64,000 nucleotides of DNA from Bidens hawaiensis (taxonomy: Eukaryota; Streptophyta; Magnoliopsida; Asterales; Asteraceae). Position numbers and translations under genes: made by a program. Each line of letters begins with the position of its first letter. Positions within the stretch are counted from its first letter, which is position 1. Below, one piece after another: positions 34,169-47,000 of this stretch. The stretch covers positions 372,001 to 436,000 of the forward strand of contig JAIQDT010001142.1 of the NCBI GenBank assembly GCA_021521415.1, read 5' to 3'. The notes beneath the pieces are model-generated. The model was not told the DNA's origin. It did no database searches and saw only the letters and a program-made list of their open reading frames with translations.

Positions 34169-37100
34169 ATGGATGATCAATAAGTTTCAACAAACAAGAT
34201 TCCAAGACTTTTAGGTCAAGAAAACTTCATCAAATGGAAGGTGCTGTTTGAAGCTGCTGTGAAATACAACGACCCTGAACTTTGGACTTCTATTAGAGAA
34301 GGACAATATTTTCCATCCAGTGCTGCAGACAACAATGCAACAATAGAGCTCAAGATGAAGAAAAGGGATGATAAGGCTTTGTATATGTTAAAGCATGGTC
34401 TCTCTTGGGAAATATTGACTAGTGTCAATCATCACAAAATCGCTAAGGATATGTATGATGCTGTCATTGACATGTTTGAAGGAAACACTGAGTTGAGAGA
34501 TATCAAGAAAGACAGGCTGAAGCAGCAACTCGACCGTTTTAAATTCAAGGGAGGCGAATGACTAAAATCAGTATTGCAGAGGTTCATGACCATAATGAAT
34601 GAAATCAGAACAACTGATTTACTGATTTCTGATTTTGAATTGAACAAGAAGCTGCTGTCTTCACTACCTGGAGAATGGTATACAGCCAGCAAATTCATCA
34701 AAGAAAAAGCAAGTTTTCCCATCTTCAAACAGGATGATGTGATAACATTTCTGAAGGTGACTGAGCATGAAATGATAGAAAATCATATGAAAAGAGAAGA
34801 GAAGCCCAGCTTCCCAATGACTAATGCTCTTGTAGCACCAATGGGAAATCTCTCTCTTAAGTCTAACCAACAGCCTATTGTTGAAGGGCCTTCTGAATCT
34901 GGTTCTATGTGTGGAGGACAATCAAGGTTCAATGTCCAACTAATTGAGGATGATGTTGCCTCTATATCTAGTGGACATCCTCCTTATGTGCAGAACAATT
35001 CAGGCCAGGGAACTGACTATCAGGCCGTATTCTCATTGTTCACTGATTCCTACAATGCATTTGTGGCAAAAAAATATCATCCACACAAGTGTAGTGCAGG
35101 AAGATTTGGAACAAATTGATGCAGATAAACTGGAAGACATGGATATAAAATGGCAAGCTGTAATGTTGGCAGTCAAAAGCAAGAGGTTGTATAACCGAAA
35201 TGGAAGATCATCTTTTTCTAGGCCAAATGATCAAATAGGATTTGATAAATCAAAGGCAATATGTTGCAACTGCCAGCAACCAAGACATTTTGCTAGAGAG
35301 TGTAATCAACCAAAGCAGTTTGGTAATCAAGTCAACCAAAACCAGTTCTATCAAAATCAACTCCAGAATTACCAGGGATCTCAACAGAAATTAGATGGTT
35401 AATCAAAATCCTTACTAAAATCAGAACAGACCCCAGCAACAACAGGTCCAGCCTCAAAGAAACAATCAACTGCAGATTCAGAACAACCAAAATAGAGGAA
35501 ACACCAATGTGGTGAATCAAGCAAGAGACCAGGGAAATGTTGCCATTACAAGGGGACCACATGATGAGGAGTTCGATTGGCCCAATCATGCTGCTGAAAT
35601 GGAAAAAGCAAATGTTGCTTTTATGGCAAAGGTGCAAGAAAAAGGAGAATCATCTGGTTCAAAGGTACATTCTGAAATCTCTATTTCTGATCTTCTATTA
35701 ATCATTGATGAACTAAATCAGGAGATTGGAAAGTGGAAATCGGAGTGTCGAAGGAAAGAGGCTATCTTGAATGCATATGAGTTAAGTGAAGGCACTTATG
35801 AAAATCAAATCAAGAGTCTAGAAGAAGACTGCATGCAAGCCTACATGACTCAGTCCAGAATGAGTGTTGAGATTGATGGCTTAAAGAAGATGTATGCTGA
35901 AGAAAAACTCAAGAATGCAGAGTTGTTGATACAAATGGACATCTTAAAGAACTTGGTGTCAACTGGTAACATTGTTGGGTATGTGGAAAAGATGACTGAA
36001 GAGGAAAAATACAAGAAGGTGCCACCACCTTTTTGTGACAAATATCCACTGAAGGTAGACAAGGAACGTAGGAATGAGTACTTGAAGCAGTTTAAGAATG
36101 TGTTTGAGGACAAACCTGAGTTTGTGAAAGAATATGAGAACATAACTATAAGCAAAGATGGAGAGTTTGTCATGAAAGAGCCTGAGAAGACAGATAAGAA
36201 GGAAATCAAGAAGACTGATTTGAGTAAAAAGAAGAGATGGAGTGAATACTCCAATGAAGGGAGCACATGCAGCTGTAGCAGTGACAAATCTTTAAAAGGA
36301 AAACAAAAGAAGAAGGATTCAGTCAAAAGAGATGATAAAAGAATTCCAAATTTGCCCAAGATAACCCCTAAACACAAGAAACATTATAAAAGGATTAGGA
36401 AAGAACATGAAGTGTTTGATATTCGTGACAGATCTGAGATCAAGAAAAGTATTGAGGTATCAAGGAAATCTTCATATGATCAAACACATCCTCCAATCTA
36501 TCTAGTGTTTTCAAACCATGAACTTTTTGACATTGGGGATGTTGATTATGTGCCAATGAGAAGATATGCAACAAACCAAGAGGGAAGCTCCTCAAGAACT
36601 CCATCTAAGTTGAAGAAGATTGTGTTTGTGAAAGAATAGGTATCCTCAAATACCCGATATCAGCAAGCCTATGAAGATGGATTTCACCAGTTCTTTATGC
36701 CCCAAAACCTCATTAGGTTTTGACTTTCCCAAGCCAAGTGACAAAATTAAGGACAAACAACTACTTGAAGACATGGGAAGTTCTGCAAAGGTGTGGTCTA
36801 AGAAGTGTGATGCCTAGGGAACTCACACTGATTCTTATTAGGTGGTTGAAGACATTTGAAATTCCTGATGTTGTGAGTGGATTTGACATGAAGGGATGTA
36901 AGGAAATGTATGAGAAGTATCTGAATGGAGAAAAGAACTCTTCTGATGGAGAGGACAGCAGATTGACCCTGGAGAAAAGGTTAAAATCTGTGTTGAAGAT
37001 CAAGGAAGAACCAAAGGTCTCAAACAAAACTGTGAAGAACACAAGGTCTAATGATAAAGGAAAAAGCAAAGTTGAGACCTGGTGTTCTAAATGATGATGA

Positions 37101-37347
37101 AAAATTCTTGCTAAAACAAGGATTTGAACCAAGAGGTTTTCAGTTGAAGTCTAAGCAAGAATTGAATGAATGGAAAGACTATGTGCTTTATCAAATTGAA
37201 AATAGCATCAAGTCACCAGTTGTGTTAGCCTCGGATTCGGATGATGAATGTGAAATACTCTATGAAGATCCACTTCCAACTCTTGTTGAAACTCAAACTG
37301 ACTCTGATTTGCAAACTAATGCAGTTTGTGAATCAGAATGTAACTGA
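34169..37347 (+). pseudogene. Element D gag remnant
   Basis: ATG at 34169, with a stop four codons later (TAA at 34181). The Copia gag core is clear from 34190 to 34830 (RLLGQENFIKWK, LWTSIREGQYFP, LKQQLDRFKFKG, LLSSLPGEWYTASKFI), with a second stop at 34559. A frameshift in an A7 run near 35070 separates the linker from EQIDADKLEDMDIKWQA and the zinc knuckle CCNCQQPRHFAREC (near 35264-35305). This block is close to A's [14 protein letters not shown] and [15 protein letters not shown] Gln/Asn-rich stretch, a 376-codon coiled coil and basic region (35509-36639) and further charged pieces (36720-37347) follow. No second knuckle is visible. At least five lesions. Confidence 0.9.
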
Positions 37348-37370
37348 TTCTTTTGTGTATATGCGTGCAG
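37344..37370 (+). promoter_or_regulatory. Putative 3' splice site at the gag/pol junction of D
   Basis: The gag stop TGA lies in CTGAT (37344-37348), a CTRAY branch-site match, followed by TTCTTTTGTG and GCGTGCAG|GAACAG. The gag and pol frames meet within a codon or so (pol is closed by a TAA at about 37341), leaving almost no room for frameshifting. The layout is the same as in element A, including the GAACAG just after the AG. Function is inferred. Confidence 0.45.
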
Positions 37371-40300
37371 GAACAGTCCATGAATTGCAATGATGTATGG
37401 TATATAGATAGTGGTTGTTCCAGGCACATGACCTGTGATAAGGAAGCACTTATCAATTATGAAAGGAAGTATGAAGGACCTGTTGCCTTTGGGAGTGATG
37501 AGAATGGAGGAACGATTGTAGGAAGAGGCACTCTCACCAATGGCAAAGTATCCTTTGAGAATGTGCTGCATGTTGAAGGACTACAATATAACCTACTCAA
37601 CATTTCTCAAGTCTATGACAAAGGATACAAAGTGGATTTCAATGATGAACATTGCCTAATCCTCAAGTCTGAATTTTTCATTCCACCTGAAATGATTATG
37701 ATGATGGCTCCAAGGAATGGGAACCTCTATGAGCTAAGAATGAATACTGATATCAAGAGGTGGTTCATGTTTTGTTTCCAAAGCCACTGAGAATGAATCA
37801 AAACTGTGGCATAGGAAGATGTGTCATGTCAATCTGAAGAAAATGAACAAGCTGGTGAAAGGTGAACGTGTTGTGGGTCTACCTACAAGGGAATTCAAAC
37901 TAGAAGAAAGATGTTCATCATGTCTCGAAGGAAAGCAACATAAGTCATCCCATAAGAGCAAAATGATAAACTCAGTTGATGAAGTGCTAGAACTACTTCA
38001 CATGGATCTGTTTGGTCCTGTGAGTGTTCCAAGCATTGGAAAAAAGAGATTCCGCCTACTTATAACTGATGATTTTTCAAGGTTTACATGGGTCTTCTTC
38101 ATGGGAAGCAAGGATGAAACTCCAGAACTAATCAAGACTTATGTGATGATGATGGAGAATTAACTTGAGAAAAGAGTGAAGGTGATTAGAAGTGACAATG
38201 GGACATAATTCAAGAATGGACTTGTGGAAGAATCCTGCACTTCTAAAGGGATCTTTCAATAATACAATGCTCCAAGAACACTTGAGAAGAATGGTGTTGT
38301 AGAAAGAAGAAACAAAACATTAATTAAAGCTGTAAGGACCATGATAGCTGATGCAAATCTGACAGTTACTTTCTGGGCAGAGGCTATCAACATTGCTTGC
38401 TATGTGCAAAACAAGGTTCTGTTGAACAAGAATCAAAAAAAGACTCCATATGAGATAATCTTCAAAAGAAAACCTTATGTGAAGTTCTTGAAGCCTTTTG
38501 GATGTAGATGCTCACTGCTGAACACAAAAGATTATCTCAACAAATTCCAATCAAAATCTTTGGAATGATTCTTTGTGGGCTATTCATCACATTCAAAGGC
38601 TTACAGAGTCTATGTCAAGGAACACATGGTGGTGATTGAATCGTCAAATATTAATTTCATCGAAAATCACTTCAACAATGTGGAAGGACCCAAGTGGTTG
38701 TTTGAATTGGAAAAGATGATCAAATCATTCAAAATCTACAATGAAGATTTGGATGACAGCACGTTCAGGACAAGCATTGAAGAGAAAGAAAAGCAAAGAC
38801 AAGTTGACCTGGATAAGCTGTGGTCAACTGTTGCCTCAGAAAATCAAGGATTTAACTTTGAAAGAGGCAATGGCAGATCAACTGAAATGGAAGTGACTGA
38901 TTAAGAAGCTGCAGTTGAAGTCTCAAATAAAGGCCCAAGTGAAGTGGAGAGTGAACCACTGCAAAGTCAACAGCAGAGTCAACCTGAAGAAACAGACAGA
39001 TTTGAAGACAGATTTCAATCATTATTTGATTCTCTTCAAATTGGAACAAATGAAGCATCATCATCTGCAAATCCTCTAAACCAAATGACTACTGAATCTG
39101 AGGAAGTACCTGAGAATGAAACTACTGATATAAACATGACAAATCTTGAATCAGAAGTTTCAGAACAACAAGTTGTTCAAACTGCATCTGTTGAAAGAAA
39201 TCATCCTGCAGAAAATATCATTGGGGACTTGCGTGAAAGAGTGACAAGAAGTTCTTCTGAAAGGGCAAACATCTGTCTTTATGCTTGCTTTCTATCCCAA
39301 GTTGAGCCAAAGAACATAAATCAAGCCTTGAAAGATAACAGCTGGGTGCAAGCTATGCAAGAAGAGTTGGCTCAGTTCAGAGACTTACATGTCTGGGATT
39401 TGGTTGACAAACCCAGAGGAAAATATGCAATTGGAACCAAGTGGGTTTTCGAAAACAAGAAGGATGAAAGATGGATTGTTATTAAAAACAAAGCAAGACT
39501 AGTGGCTCTAAGGTGCTTACAAGAAGAAGGAGTGGACTTTGAAGAAGTCTTTGCTCCTGTTGCAAGACTAGAAGCCATCAGAATCTTTCTAGCATATGCA
39601 GCATCCATGAACATCAAAGTCTATCAATTGGATGTAAAGTCTACACTTCTGAATGGAAAGATAGATGAAGAAGTCAATGTGACACAACCACCTAGATTTG
39701 AAGATCCAATCCATCCCAACAAGGTGTACAAGCTAAGTAAAGCATTATATGGATTACATCAAGCTCCTAGAGCTTGGTATGATGAGCTGTTAAATCATCT
39801 ATTGGATAATGGATTTTGCCATAGAGCTATAGGCAAGACTCTGTTTTACAAGAAATGGAAGAAAGATCTACTGCTTGTACAAGTGTCGTTGATGACATCA
39901 TCTTTAGTTCAACAAATGAAAAAATGTGTAAGGACTTTGAACAGGTGATGAAGTCAAAATACAAGATGAGTTCTATGGGAGAAATGAACTTTTTCCTTGG
40001 ACTACAAGTGCAACAGAAGGCAGATGGCATCTTCATAAATCAATCAAAGTATGTTCAAAATATACTCAACAAATTCAAGTGCCAGGATTACAAGACAGTG
40101 TCTACACCAATGGACACACATGAGAAGATGGTACCTGATGAGAAGGGGAGCCAGTGGACCAGCATGAATATAAGGACAAGATAGGATCATTGATGTATCT
40201 AACAGCTTCTAGGCTAAATATTATGTTTGCTCTGTGTGTCTGTGCAAGATTTCAAGCTAATACAAAGGTCTCCCACATGTTGGCAGTGAAGAGGATATTC

Positions 40301-40834
40301 AGATATCTTAAAGGAAAACCAGATTTGGGGATTTGGTACCCAAAGAACCCCTCTTTTGACCTGATGGCCTATACAGATAGTGACTATGATGGTTGCAACA
40401 TGAGTAGGAAATCAACTTTAGGAGGATGCTAATTTCTTGGAAACAAGTTGGTGTCTTGGCAATGCAAAAAGCAGACTACAGTGTCCATATCAACTGCTAA
40501 AGCTGACTACATTGCTGCATCGGCATGCTGTGCACAGGTTTTATGGATATAAAGTCAACTGCTGGACTATGGTCTAAACTTCTTACTTACTCCTATCTTA
40601 ATAGATAACACTGCTGCCATGTTTATTGTCAAAAATCCAGAACAATACTCTAAAACTAAGCACATTGAAATTAGGCATCACTTTAGTAGGGACTATAGTG
40701 AAAAAGGCTTAATAGAAATGAAAAGGGTAGATACATCTGATAACTTGACTGACCTGTTCACCAAACCTTTAGATAAAACCAGGTTTCACTTTCTGTTAAA
40801 ATGCCTAGGTATGATAAATGCTGATGAAATATGA
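37371..40834 (+). pseudogene. Element D pol remnant (PR, IN, RT, RNase H)
   Basis: PR with [14 protein letters not shown] (37397-37438); a frameshift near 37760; GAG-pre-integrase and IN (37800-38570) with [16 protein letters not shown] and VVERRNKT, giving the D-D-E triad, but stops at about 38161, 38206, 38260 and 38566; a linker with a stop at 38902; RT (39240-40160) with [12 protein letters not shown] and [15 protein letters not shown], broken by a frameshift just before the catalytic VDDIIFSS near 39890; another frameshift near 40150; RNase H (40180-40834) with MLAVKRIFRYLKG, YTDSDYDG, KTKHIEIRHHF and LTDLFTKPLDKTRF. No active polyprotein is possible. Confidence 0.92.
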
Positions 40835-41029
40835 TTTATGATGTGTGCTTAGATGAGATGCTTACTGACTATCTATTTGTTGCTCACTGTGATGAATTGC
40901 ATGATTTGTTGATGTATGCTTGAATGACCATGTTGATCGATTGAATCATGCTTGTTTAGTTGTTTGTGTGAAATTTGAGGTGTTTGTGATTTTCGTGTCT
41001 CTGGTACTTAAATGTAAGCTTGCAAGATA

Positions 41030-43580
41030 TATTTTGTAGTTTTTAGTATTTCAAGCATAGATCTGTGCTTGATACTGTGTTTGTTGCTCCTAGAGCACAA
41101 ACAAGTAATACTTGAACATCTTCTAAGTATATCAAGCACAGATGTCATGATTATGATGATCTAGCATAGATATATGCCTTGAAAAACTTCTTAAGTATTT
41201 CGAGCATAGATCTGTTGCTCGAGGACAGTATTATGTGTTTAATCTGTTTCCAAGTGTTTTCAAGCACATGTGAGTGTTGCTCGAGCACAATGAGTAGAAC
41301 TTTATTTAAATTTCATCGAGCACATGCTTTGTAATGATAAATTTCTAGTTAAGTCCATTGAGCACACGCATTGACATGATAAATTTCAAGTTTGCTCGAT
41401 AGGATACTTGTGTGCTCGAGTGAAAGTTCACTCAAACATTGTGTGAGTTTGCAAATTGTGTGTAATTTGTGTGCTGTTTGTGCTTAAATGATAAAATGTG
41501 TTTCAAAATTAGATGCAACATGAATTTCTCAAAGAAACTAATTTTTGTCACATAAATGATTTTTGACTAAGCAAACATTTTTCGATGAACTTACAAGAGA
41601 AATGATAATATTATTCAGTTTCAAGCTTTAAAGAAGCTTAAAATGTTTTAAGTAGAAACTGAATCCGACCAATGGGAAATGATAGTATATTGGTTAATCT
41701 CCTAACCCATGGATTATAGGCTTAAAGAACTTTTGTTCAGTAACTTGACATTATGTATGGTATCTTTTCATGAGTGTAGTGACATAAGTGATACAAATAT
41801 AATGATCATGCTAAGTCTGACATGGTGAAACATTTGAAGATCAAGGTGTGTTTCCTTGCATATCTCTCCGAATGATAGGCAGAAAGGCAATTATTCAATC
41901 ATACACGAGCCTGTTGGTGTTTTGGTCTAACAAAAACAAATTTACAAAGTATCTGATCAGCTATAACAATATTGCTATATAAAAGCTTCACAAAATAAAA
42001 GAAAGAAAAAGAAAAATATTGAAAAAAAAAAGAAAAATACTTCAAAATATAGTATATAAAGTAATAATATATCATGACTTAAAGGGGCACTAAGAAAACT
42101 ACAAAGGTGGGGCATACAACTAAGTCCTAAACACCCTGAGTGTAAGGCAAGTAAGTCCAACGTTCAACCTTAAAGTCTGATATAAATATATATCTATATA
42201 TCTATAAATAAATTGCTCATAAATACCAAATAACAAATTTTAACCAAGGCATCAGGGGTTGAAGTCAAATTGGGGTGATTGGAGAAAGCTAAATAAGCTT
42301 TGAGAAGAGATTAGGAATAACCTGAAGTCCAAAATATAACCATTCTATCTTAAGAACTAATTGACCTCTAAGTATATCATAAATGTCATATGAATCATGC
42401 TAAGTACTACTACCCAAAGTCAAGCTGACCTAAGTTGTAATAAGGCCGAAAATGAAATGGTGTGAAAGTTTTTAAACAATCTGATCCCATGTTGAGATCT
42501 TTCTAAAATGATTTGAAATGAATTTTTGCCTGAATTTTGATCTCTTATTCACCTTAAATTTATGCTTAAATTGCAACAGTGGTTCAAATGATTAATCTCC
42601 TTGGTTTAAGCAGAGTTAGTGTGGTATTTGTCTAGTCTGTTAGACAAATGATTGTGTGCTTTGAAATGAAATCTTTTTTCTTAAGTAATTTCGAGTATGC
42701 TCTAGAAATTAGAATGTACTTCCAGCTTACTTTTACTTGTATGCGTTGTTTGTCGCTCTTCGAGCAAAATTTTATGCTTTGATAACTTTGATAAGTGTTT
42801 CGAGCATAGATATCTCATTTGCTTCTCTTGGAGCACAATGATATGCTTTGATAACTTTGATAAGTGTTTCGAGCATAGATATCTCATTTGTTGCTCTTCG
42901 AGTACAATGATATGCTCTGTATACTTTCTTAAGTGTTTCGAGCATAGATATCTCATATGTAGCTTTTCGAGCACATACTCAAATAATGAATCTCTAAGTG
43001 TTTTCGAGCATGAATGTACTTCACGAGCAAAAGATATGTCAGGATAGATCTCTAACTGTTGTCGAACATGCATATGCTCTATGAGCATAGGTGTTCACAG
43101 GATTATCTAAGCATGTTCGACTAAGAGTTGAGTTGTACTTTGAGTGTGTCTCGAGTATAAATGATTAACTGATTATTTCTTATATTCTTCGAGCACAAGT
43201 GTTGAGGGTTAGAAAAGGTTTTTAAGTTGTTCAAGCAGAATTATTCTCACGAGCATACTGACATTACATCTTTAGGTTGTATTTAATTGAGAAAATCTTG
43301 AGCATGCTCTTATGCTTGAGCATGAGTGACTTCACATTAGTTGGATGTTGGTTAAGGATCTCGAGCATATGTATACTCAAACACAGTATTGAAATAACTC
43401 AAAGGGATAAGCTTTTTCTAAGTTTAATCGAGTATACTTACTTTCGAGCATATCATAAATGAACATTTCCTTTAACGTATCCAAAGTCTTGTACGTCGAG
43501 CATGTACTAAGATATGTACTCGAGTACAGTGGGAGACAGCTGTTTATTTGGCGGTATACTCGAGCAAGGGTGGTACAGTT
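41030..43580 (+). repeat. TCGAGCA-type motif arrays in the D spacer
   Basis: Dozens of words such as TTTCGAGCATAGAT, TTGCTCGAG, TTCGAGCACA and TACTCGAGTACA, mostly at 41030-41460 and 42690-43580, in both orientations. The related phrase 'CGAGCATAGAT-CT' recurs at 41050, 41140, 41210, 42800, 42870 and 42940, suggesting old duplications of a larger unit. The word is the same as in D's LTR. Confidence 0.8.
42773..42979 (+). repeat. 69-bp tandem repeat, three copies, in the D spacer
   Basis: Units start with TATGCTTTGATAACTTTG at 42773 and 42842 and TATGCTCTGTATACTTTC at 42911. Each holds AAGTGTTTCGAGCATAGATA and TCTTCGAGCACAATGA. The 128-codon open frame on the minus strand here (with MRYLCSKHL three times) is a by-product of the repeat. 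Confidence 0.88.
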
Positions 43581-43651
43581 AATTTGAATTAAATGACAAC
43601 TGTCGTGCACTAGACGACAAAAGGGTGTTGTACCATCCAGACGTTAGGTAT

Positions 43652-43659
43652 AAAAGGGG
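43652..43659 (+). promoter_or_regulatory. Candidate internal TATA box before the D third ORF
   Basis: TATAAAAGGGGG lies about 340 bases upstream of the third ORF's ATG (44002), with a possible splice-acceptor-like TTGTGTAGGTAG near 43885. This suggests a separate subgenomic transcript, but only from sequence appearance. Confidence 0.35.
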
Positions 43660-44001
43660 GATTTAGAAACTTTTTCAACTATTTTTGTTTCCCTCTTTCT
43701 ACCTCAAACGAAACCCTCTTGCTCGCGTATCTCTTGCTCACTCGAAATATTATTTGTGCTTGCTACTCTTTCGAACCATTAGCTCTGTTTCGACCTTGGT
43801 AAGACATCATTTATCGTTATCGTCACCCCAAGTCTCGAAATTAGGGTTTATATCGTTACTTTACTGATTGTTTACTTGTTTTGTGTAGGTAGGCATACTA
43901 CTACGGAACAGGCTACTGAAGACGATTCTCTTCTTTAACTACCTAGCAACTACTGATTCTATGTTTATGCATACCGACTATTCTTCTATTTTGCAGAACT
44001 G

Positions 44002-47000
44002 ATGGCATTGATATTCGAAAAACGACACAATATGTGTGCCCGATTGGAGGTGGGCAATGAAAATAGGGAGTTGGAGCTCATACTCAACTTTCTACATAAC
44101 TCCAATCTTCGGGTGGCATTAACAGAAAGCCCAACCATATACAGAAATCACATCTCAAATTTCTGGGGCTTGGCTACCTACGTCATTGACATAAATAGGA
44201 AAAGAATTGAAGCCTCTGTCCTAAATCAAGACATTGAAGTTACTGAAGCATCAATCAGACAGGCATTACAATTAGACGACAATCATGAAGTGCAGCCATC
44301 ATATTCGGTCCCAAGACTAATGAGAATCTTTCAAGAAACCATGGGATATCAAGGGGGTGTTCATAAGTGAAAATTTCAGAAAGGAAGCTTTCCATTGATC
44401 TACAGATTCCTCATACATCATGTTATCCATTCCCTGTCTCCAAGGAGAGGGACTTGGACGTTATTGTGCAGAGAGCTAGCCACCATGACTGTAGCCATCT
44501 TATATCAATAACCATTCAACTTCTCAAGATTTATCTTCAATGGTTTAGTTTCAAACGCTGAAAGAGGTGGATCAAAGATTTTTTATGTATCCAAGATTTT
44601 TACAGATACTCATTAATAGGTCTTTGGAGAACCTACAGCTAATAGGAGAAGTTCTCAGATTACAAGACCCTGATATCTGTCAAAGATTGAAGGATGCAAG
44701 GAGTAAATTTACTAACAATACAGACTAGGATATTCTCCCTTGGTTACTTGTTCCGGAGTTTGGAGCAATTGATGTACCTAATATTCCTGGTAACAGTGAT
44801 GACGAAGATGATGATAAAAATGGGGGTGATGATGCACATGATGACGATGATCAGGACAATGCAAACATTGGTGCTAATAATGATCAAACTGTTGAACCAC
44901 AAGTTGGAGTTATGATCAATCAGCTCATCATTGAACCAGTTGCACCAGAGGATGATACTGTTGATGTTTTGGAACTTGAAGATGAAGTGAATGAGCCTAT
45001 CATTGATCCTGTTGGGAATGAGATTGTTATGTTTACAGACACTGGATCTGATATTCACATGGAGGATCCAAAGGGTGAGACAGGACCAACAATTGAAGCT
45101 ACTAGTTCTGTTGATGAACCTGGTGTGGGTCCTAGTAACATGGCAACTGAGCCTATGGATGATGATGACTTTATAGCCAATGTGGTATCAAATGTCACTG
45201 AAACCATTCAGAAAATCACTCCACCAGATTCACCAAACCCTGCAGAGAACAAGGATGACACTAACTCTATGGCTTTTGAGCCTGCTAATGATGATACTCC
45301 CTCATCACCTGCCACAACGGAAACCACTCAACTCAGAGCCAAACTAGTTCAAGAAATACACATTCCTTCACCACCTACATCTCCTATTCAAGAACCAATC
45401 ATCTCATCCCCACCTGTGTCCCCATCAGCCAAAACTGCTTAAGATACACATATCTCAACACCACCAACCTCTCCACTTCAAGACAATGTTCCTACTGACA
45501 TCGCTTAACCTGTTCAAGCCATTCCTAAAGAACCTGAATCTTACAATACACCCTCACCAGAACCTTTCTCAGAACCATACTTTAAACCCACTCAAGAAAC
45601 ACCACCATCAAGCCCGAACATTTATGATCTCATATCTGAGAATGCTGCATTAGAATTTGAAAATATTATGTTGAAAGAGAAGAATGCAGTTTTGATGATC
45701 CGAAACACTACACTTGAAACTGCCCTGCAACAGGCTTTGTTGAGAATTCAAACCCTGGAGCAGTCTGAGGTTGAGAAGAACTTAGATGCACCAAAACAGG
45801 GGGGGAATACTGAAGAGGCAGGAGGGTTGAAATTGATTGAAGATATTTATGCCAGCTCAAGTGATGAAAATGCAGATGCTAGAACATCAAATGCCCTTAA
45901 ATTGATCAATACAAAACATGTTGAAGGGGCAAGGGAAAAGGGGGAGTCTGAGGATAAAGAAGAAGAAACTCAAGAGCAGATTGAGAAAAGAAAACAAAAG
46001 GGAAAAGGGATTGCACTCACAGATGAAGATTTACATCCCAAGTCCCTACACAATATGCAATATGGTGATGAGATACTTCAAAATGATGATATAGTTGATC
46101 CAGATACTGTAGAGGTTCAATCAGTTCAAACTGTAATAAAAATGATAAATCAAGAAAGAGAAAGGGTGTTGATCGAAGAAGAAGATGAGGAGATTGATCA
46201 AGAGTGCTGGAGGCACTAATGGAGATGAAGAAAAAGGACGAGGAAGAAGTGAGGATGAGGAAGGCTGCTGATGAAGCTATAAGGGCTGCAATGGAGTCAC
46301 TTAATGAGAAACATGTTGAACCTCAAACTCCTATTGCACAAACAGATGATAAGCCCGAGCCTACACAATCTGAACCTGAGCATGAAGAACCTAAAACTGA
46401 TCAACCAAATGCACAAGAGCTTGGTTTGGGTCCAATAAACCAAGATGCAGGTGATGAAGAAGAAATGATTGAAATGTCATGTGGATCAGTTGTCAAATTA
46501 GTTGTGTCAAAATCTATGACAAAAATTTTGAAGAATCCTACAAAACATGCTCCTGAGATAGTATCAGCTGCTCAAAAGACTCAAAAAGAATTTGAAGAAA
46601 GAAGCAATATTCCAGAACCAAGAGTCGAAGAAGTTGTTGAAACTACAGAGCCAAAAATTGTTGAAGTTGTTGATGATGAACAAGCAGATGTGACTGATGA
46701 GCATATAGCAACCAAACCGACTATCAATGAGCAAGAAACTGAGACTGAAAGGGGAATGAAAAGAGAAAAAACATCAGAGTTAGAAGACCCCAGAGCCAAA
46801 AGACAAAAATCAGTCTATAAAAGAAGACAAAGCTCCAAGTTTGTGTTTAAGACACCTTATACTCAACCTGAAGAACCAATAATTGAGGCCGTACACAACT
46901 TGGATGAGCATATTGAAATGGATGATGAGGAAGAGACAGCAAAGAAAACTGATGATAGAGAAAAGAAGGATAGAGCCTACCTCTTAAGCCTGAAATATGA

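Larger units (their letters stand above)
40835..44001 (+). other. Long non-coding spacer between pol and the third ORF of D
   Basis: 3.2 kb without believable coding on either strand. Both flanks (40900-41460 and 42690-43580) are dense in D's TCGAGCA/TGCTCGA motif, and the middle (41500-42600) is AT-rich and plain. A segment at 43640-43870 (GTATAAAAGGGGG, then CGAAACCCTC, CTTACTTT..GTGTAGGTAGG at about 43890) looks like a promoter plus leader for the third ORF; TATAAAAG at 43652 is a good TATA box. Confidence 0.7.

Noticed and set aside
35850..36377. 175-codon minus-strand ORF opposite D's gag coiled coil
   Set aside because: Antisense to Lys/Glu-rich coding sequence, which gives Phe/Leu/Ser-rich shadows.
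42702..43088. 128-codon minus-strand ORF with three repeats of MRYLCSKHL
   Set aside because: It arises from a 69-bp tandem repeat (length divisible by 3, no stop) in non-coding spacer DNA.
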